This document shows positions 47,225 to 48,341 of a stretch of 48,341 bases of DNA, piece after piece (position 1 is the first letter of the stretch; each line of letters opens with the position of its first letter). The translations under genes and the position numbers were made by a program. Below the pieces are notes generated by a model that did no database searches, was not told the DNA's origin, and saw only the letters and a list, made by a program, of their open reading frames with translations. The stretch lies in contig JAAUSA010000009.1 in assembly GCA_012031975.1 (NCBI GenBank), forward strand, positions 1 to 48,341, given 5' to 3'. The stretch is from Alkalinema sp. RU_4_3. GTDB taxonomy: Bacteria; Cyanobacteriota; Cyanobacteriia; Leptolyngbyales; Leptolyngbyaceae.

Positions 47225-47337
47225 GGCAAGTCGATTACATCTGTCAATCTATTCTAGACAACTAAACCGATCGCCAACCAACAATCTCTCAAGAAAAGCA
47301 GGGAGTAACGATCGCCACCCCCCGCTCACTTGACTAG

Positions 47338-47469
47338 CTAACCCTTCAGCGCCTTCACTTTCTTCATGATGCTGACAGGATCAAGCCCCTGATGCGGGAA
47401 CTGCTTCCACAGACCACCGCCACCCTCCCATGGATCGCCAAAGCCCCATCCAAATCCAGACTCCAAAAG
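47338..47469 (-). pseudogene. Short C-terminal remnant of an unidentified gene
   Basis: A 43-residue frame, preceded by an in-frame TGA, reads GWGFGDPWEGGGGLWKQFPH and then QGLDPVSIMKKVKALKG before TAG. The glycine/tryptophan-rich start and the basic ending look like the natural end of a protein. No family is recognised. A chance frame is possible. Confidence 0.3.
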
Positions 47470-47553
47470 TCAAGAATTTATATGGATCCACACCTCCAGC
47501 CAGACATTAGCATTCTCCACAACCAAATCTAACAGTCGAGAGAAAAGATCGCT

Positions 47554-47605
47554 AACCTCATGCTAGCAAAGGGGGCGATCGTGTCTCTGATGCTTCTGGG
47601 GGTTG
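47554..47605. repeat. Right copy of the 52-bp imperfect direct repeat
   Basis: Matches 45269-45320 at 45 of 52 positions, same orientation. The two copies bracket the AIPR gene and about 600 bases of flanking DNA. Confidence 0.8.
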
Positions 47606-47641
47606 ATATATTGCATCCCTAGACGCACAAGCTACGTTTTT

Positions 47642-48131
47642 CTATATTGAGGCTGTCATTTCAGCGTCGATCGTCTCCATGATTTCCTGAGAAGACATCG
47701 ATTGAAGAACAGCCAGAAGGTTGATGACTTTGTTCAGTAAATGGGGTTTGTCTTCGTAGGTGTCTTGGCTAGGCAGGACGATTTGAATGGGTTAGCAAAG
47801 ATTCTGGGGTTAGACGTTGCGATCGGGGAATTCGTATCCTGACAGAGGACCGATTCTCGCTGAGGGGGCCGCTGAGATAGGCCCAGTAGCAGGTGCCCTG
47901 GAGTCGGAGTTGGGATTCTTCGCAGATCAGCCATTGGGTTGGCTCGGCTGGGAGGGCCAATAGCAGAAGGATACAGGGGATGGCGGTCTTGATGCTGCGC
48001 CTGAGCACCAAGTCGTTGTAGGTTTTGGATTCAAGATCGTAGATGATGTCGCTGGGGGCATCGCGCCTCTGATGCTCTTGTGTGATGGGAAATGATCGAT
48101 CCAATAGTGATTTCTTCCACTCGATGTTCAA
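47642..48131 (-). pseudogene. Remnant of a DUF4365 protein
   Basis: A frame from TTG 48131 to 47769 reads YDLESKTYNDLVLRRS, ILLLLALPAEPTQWLICEES, CYWAYLSGPLSENRSSVRIR and IPRSQRLTPESLL, the C-terminal half of DUF4365 (a family of restriction-endonuclease-like fold found near defence genes). About 50 N-terminal residues of the family are missing. The frame then closes with THSNRPA, while an overlapping frame continues PIQIVLPSQDTYEDKPHLLN and VINLLAVLQSMSSQEIM to 47642. A shift near 47790 could join them. I infer a truncated and perhaps frame-broken relic. Confidence 0.55.
48054..48082. repeat. Third copy of the AIPR-flank repeat core
   Basis: GGGGGC-ATCGCGCCTCTGATG-CTCTTGTG matches the core of both 52-bp repeats (about 26 of 29 positions with one gap). 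It lies inside the DUF4365 remnant, where on the minus strand it encodes QEHQRRDAP. Confidence 0.65.
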
Positions 48132-48135
48132 GTTT

Positions 48136-48330
48136 TTAGGCGACGGCCCTATGAGCTAGACTAGGAGTGGGTTCCAGACGACCTAGGTTCCTCCCACTCA
48201 TATGCTTGCCCGAGGGCTTCAAGGTAAAGAATTCTTGGACGAGTGCCGCCATCTGAGTCAGTTGCTCCGCCGGGTTGGTGGATTGCAGCAGTTGTTCAAC
48301 ATGGCCCAATAAAGACTCCATCTGAATCAT
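48136..48330 (-). CDS. Small helical protein of unknown function
   Basis: A 64-residue product beginning MIQMESLLGHVEQLLQSTNP and AEQLTQMAALVQEFFTLKPS: two amphipathic helices, then a basic, less regular tail (GRLEPTPSLAHRAVA). No family is recognised. The regular helix pattern supports coding. It is close to the window edge and ends four bases before the DUF4365 remnant on the same strand, so it may be its former operon partner. Confidence 0.45.
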   Translation of the reverse strand: MIQMESLLGHVEQLLQSTNPAEQLTQMAALVQEFFTLKPSGKHMSGRNLGRLEPTPSLAHRAVA

Positions 48331-48341
48331 CCGGAGTAGGC

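Larger units (their letters stand above)
47225..47641. other. Interval between AIPR and DUF4365 remnants: relics only
   Basis: About 420 bases upstream of the AIPR gene. It includes the AIPR promoter region, a short remnant coding frame (47338-47469) and the right copy of the 52-bp repeat. TATATGGATCCACACC at about 47479 echoes CTATGTGGATCCACCC at 45521 just beyond the AIPR stop, which suggests that the flanks are related. No complete gene is seen. Confidence 0.55.

Overview
The window reads as cyanobacterial chromosome. The palindrome GCGATCGC (HIP1) recurs throughout. It carries a high-light-inducible protein gene, a cyanoexosortase B locus, hopanoid genes hpnA/hpnH, an AAA/WD40 protein and a CHAT protein of cyanobacterial type, and several small proteins of cyanobacterial character. 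No sequence here fixes the genus.

Layout. (1) 0-6.3 kb: a decayed aspartic-protease relic, a large AAA-ATPase/14-WD40 protein with a broken 3' end, an Uma2 nuclease, a pirin, a frame-broken DUF4126 membrane protein and a fragment of an HxlR regulator. (2) 6.3-17.1 kb: five consecutive minus-strand genes for exported proteins. Four carry DUF11-type repeats and one is a Big_1/beta-barrel outer-membrane protein. They look like one operon building a surface structure of unknown function. (3) 17.8-21.0 kb: a hopanoid-linked group, with an HpnG-like phosphorylase coupled to a small exported protein, divergent from hpnA and hpnH. (4) 21.1-29.6 kb: a 1792-residue secreted protein joining a two-partner-secretion domain, a beta-helix and a C-terminal CHAT protease, then a PAS-PAS-GAF histidine kinase and an exported beta-carbonic anhydrase. 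(5) 29.7-35.9 kb: an operon of aminotransferase, cyanoexosortase B, its associated protein, Wza-like and Wzc-like genes, for exopolysaccharide and sorted surface proteins. (6) 36-43.5 kb: mostly housekeeping genes (Hli, pnp, a PIG-V-like mannosyltransferase, a LivH-type permease, purN, a MalF-type permease and two small conserved-looking proteins). (7) 43.7-48.3 kb: tRNA-Val(GAC), then an accessory stretch with a truncated gene ending in a MITE-like inverted-repeat element, a DUF433/DUF5615 toxin-antitoxin pair whose toxin lacks a canonical start codon, an AIPR phage-resistance gene with an Mrr-like nuclease motif flanked by imperfect 52-bp direct repeats, and DUF4365 debris holding a third copy of the repeat core.

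A recurrent feature is single-base frame disruption. Seven breaks hit six genes (AAA/WD40, DUF4126, the beta-barrel protein, the first DUF11 protein twice, Wzc and Wza). In each case the other frame continues the same protein. Four lie in runs of C or at CC, one more in the longest run (C9), and two sit next to a GCGATCGC site. Consensus errors in the assembly are the simplest reading. For the two longest runs (C9 and C7), phase variation is possible. I give these genes their corrected full extents and state the break.
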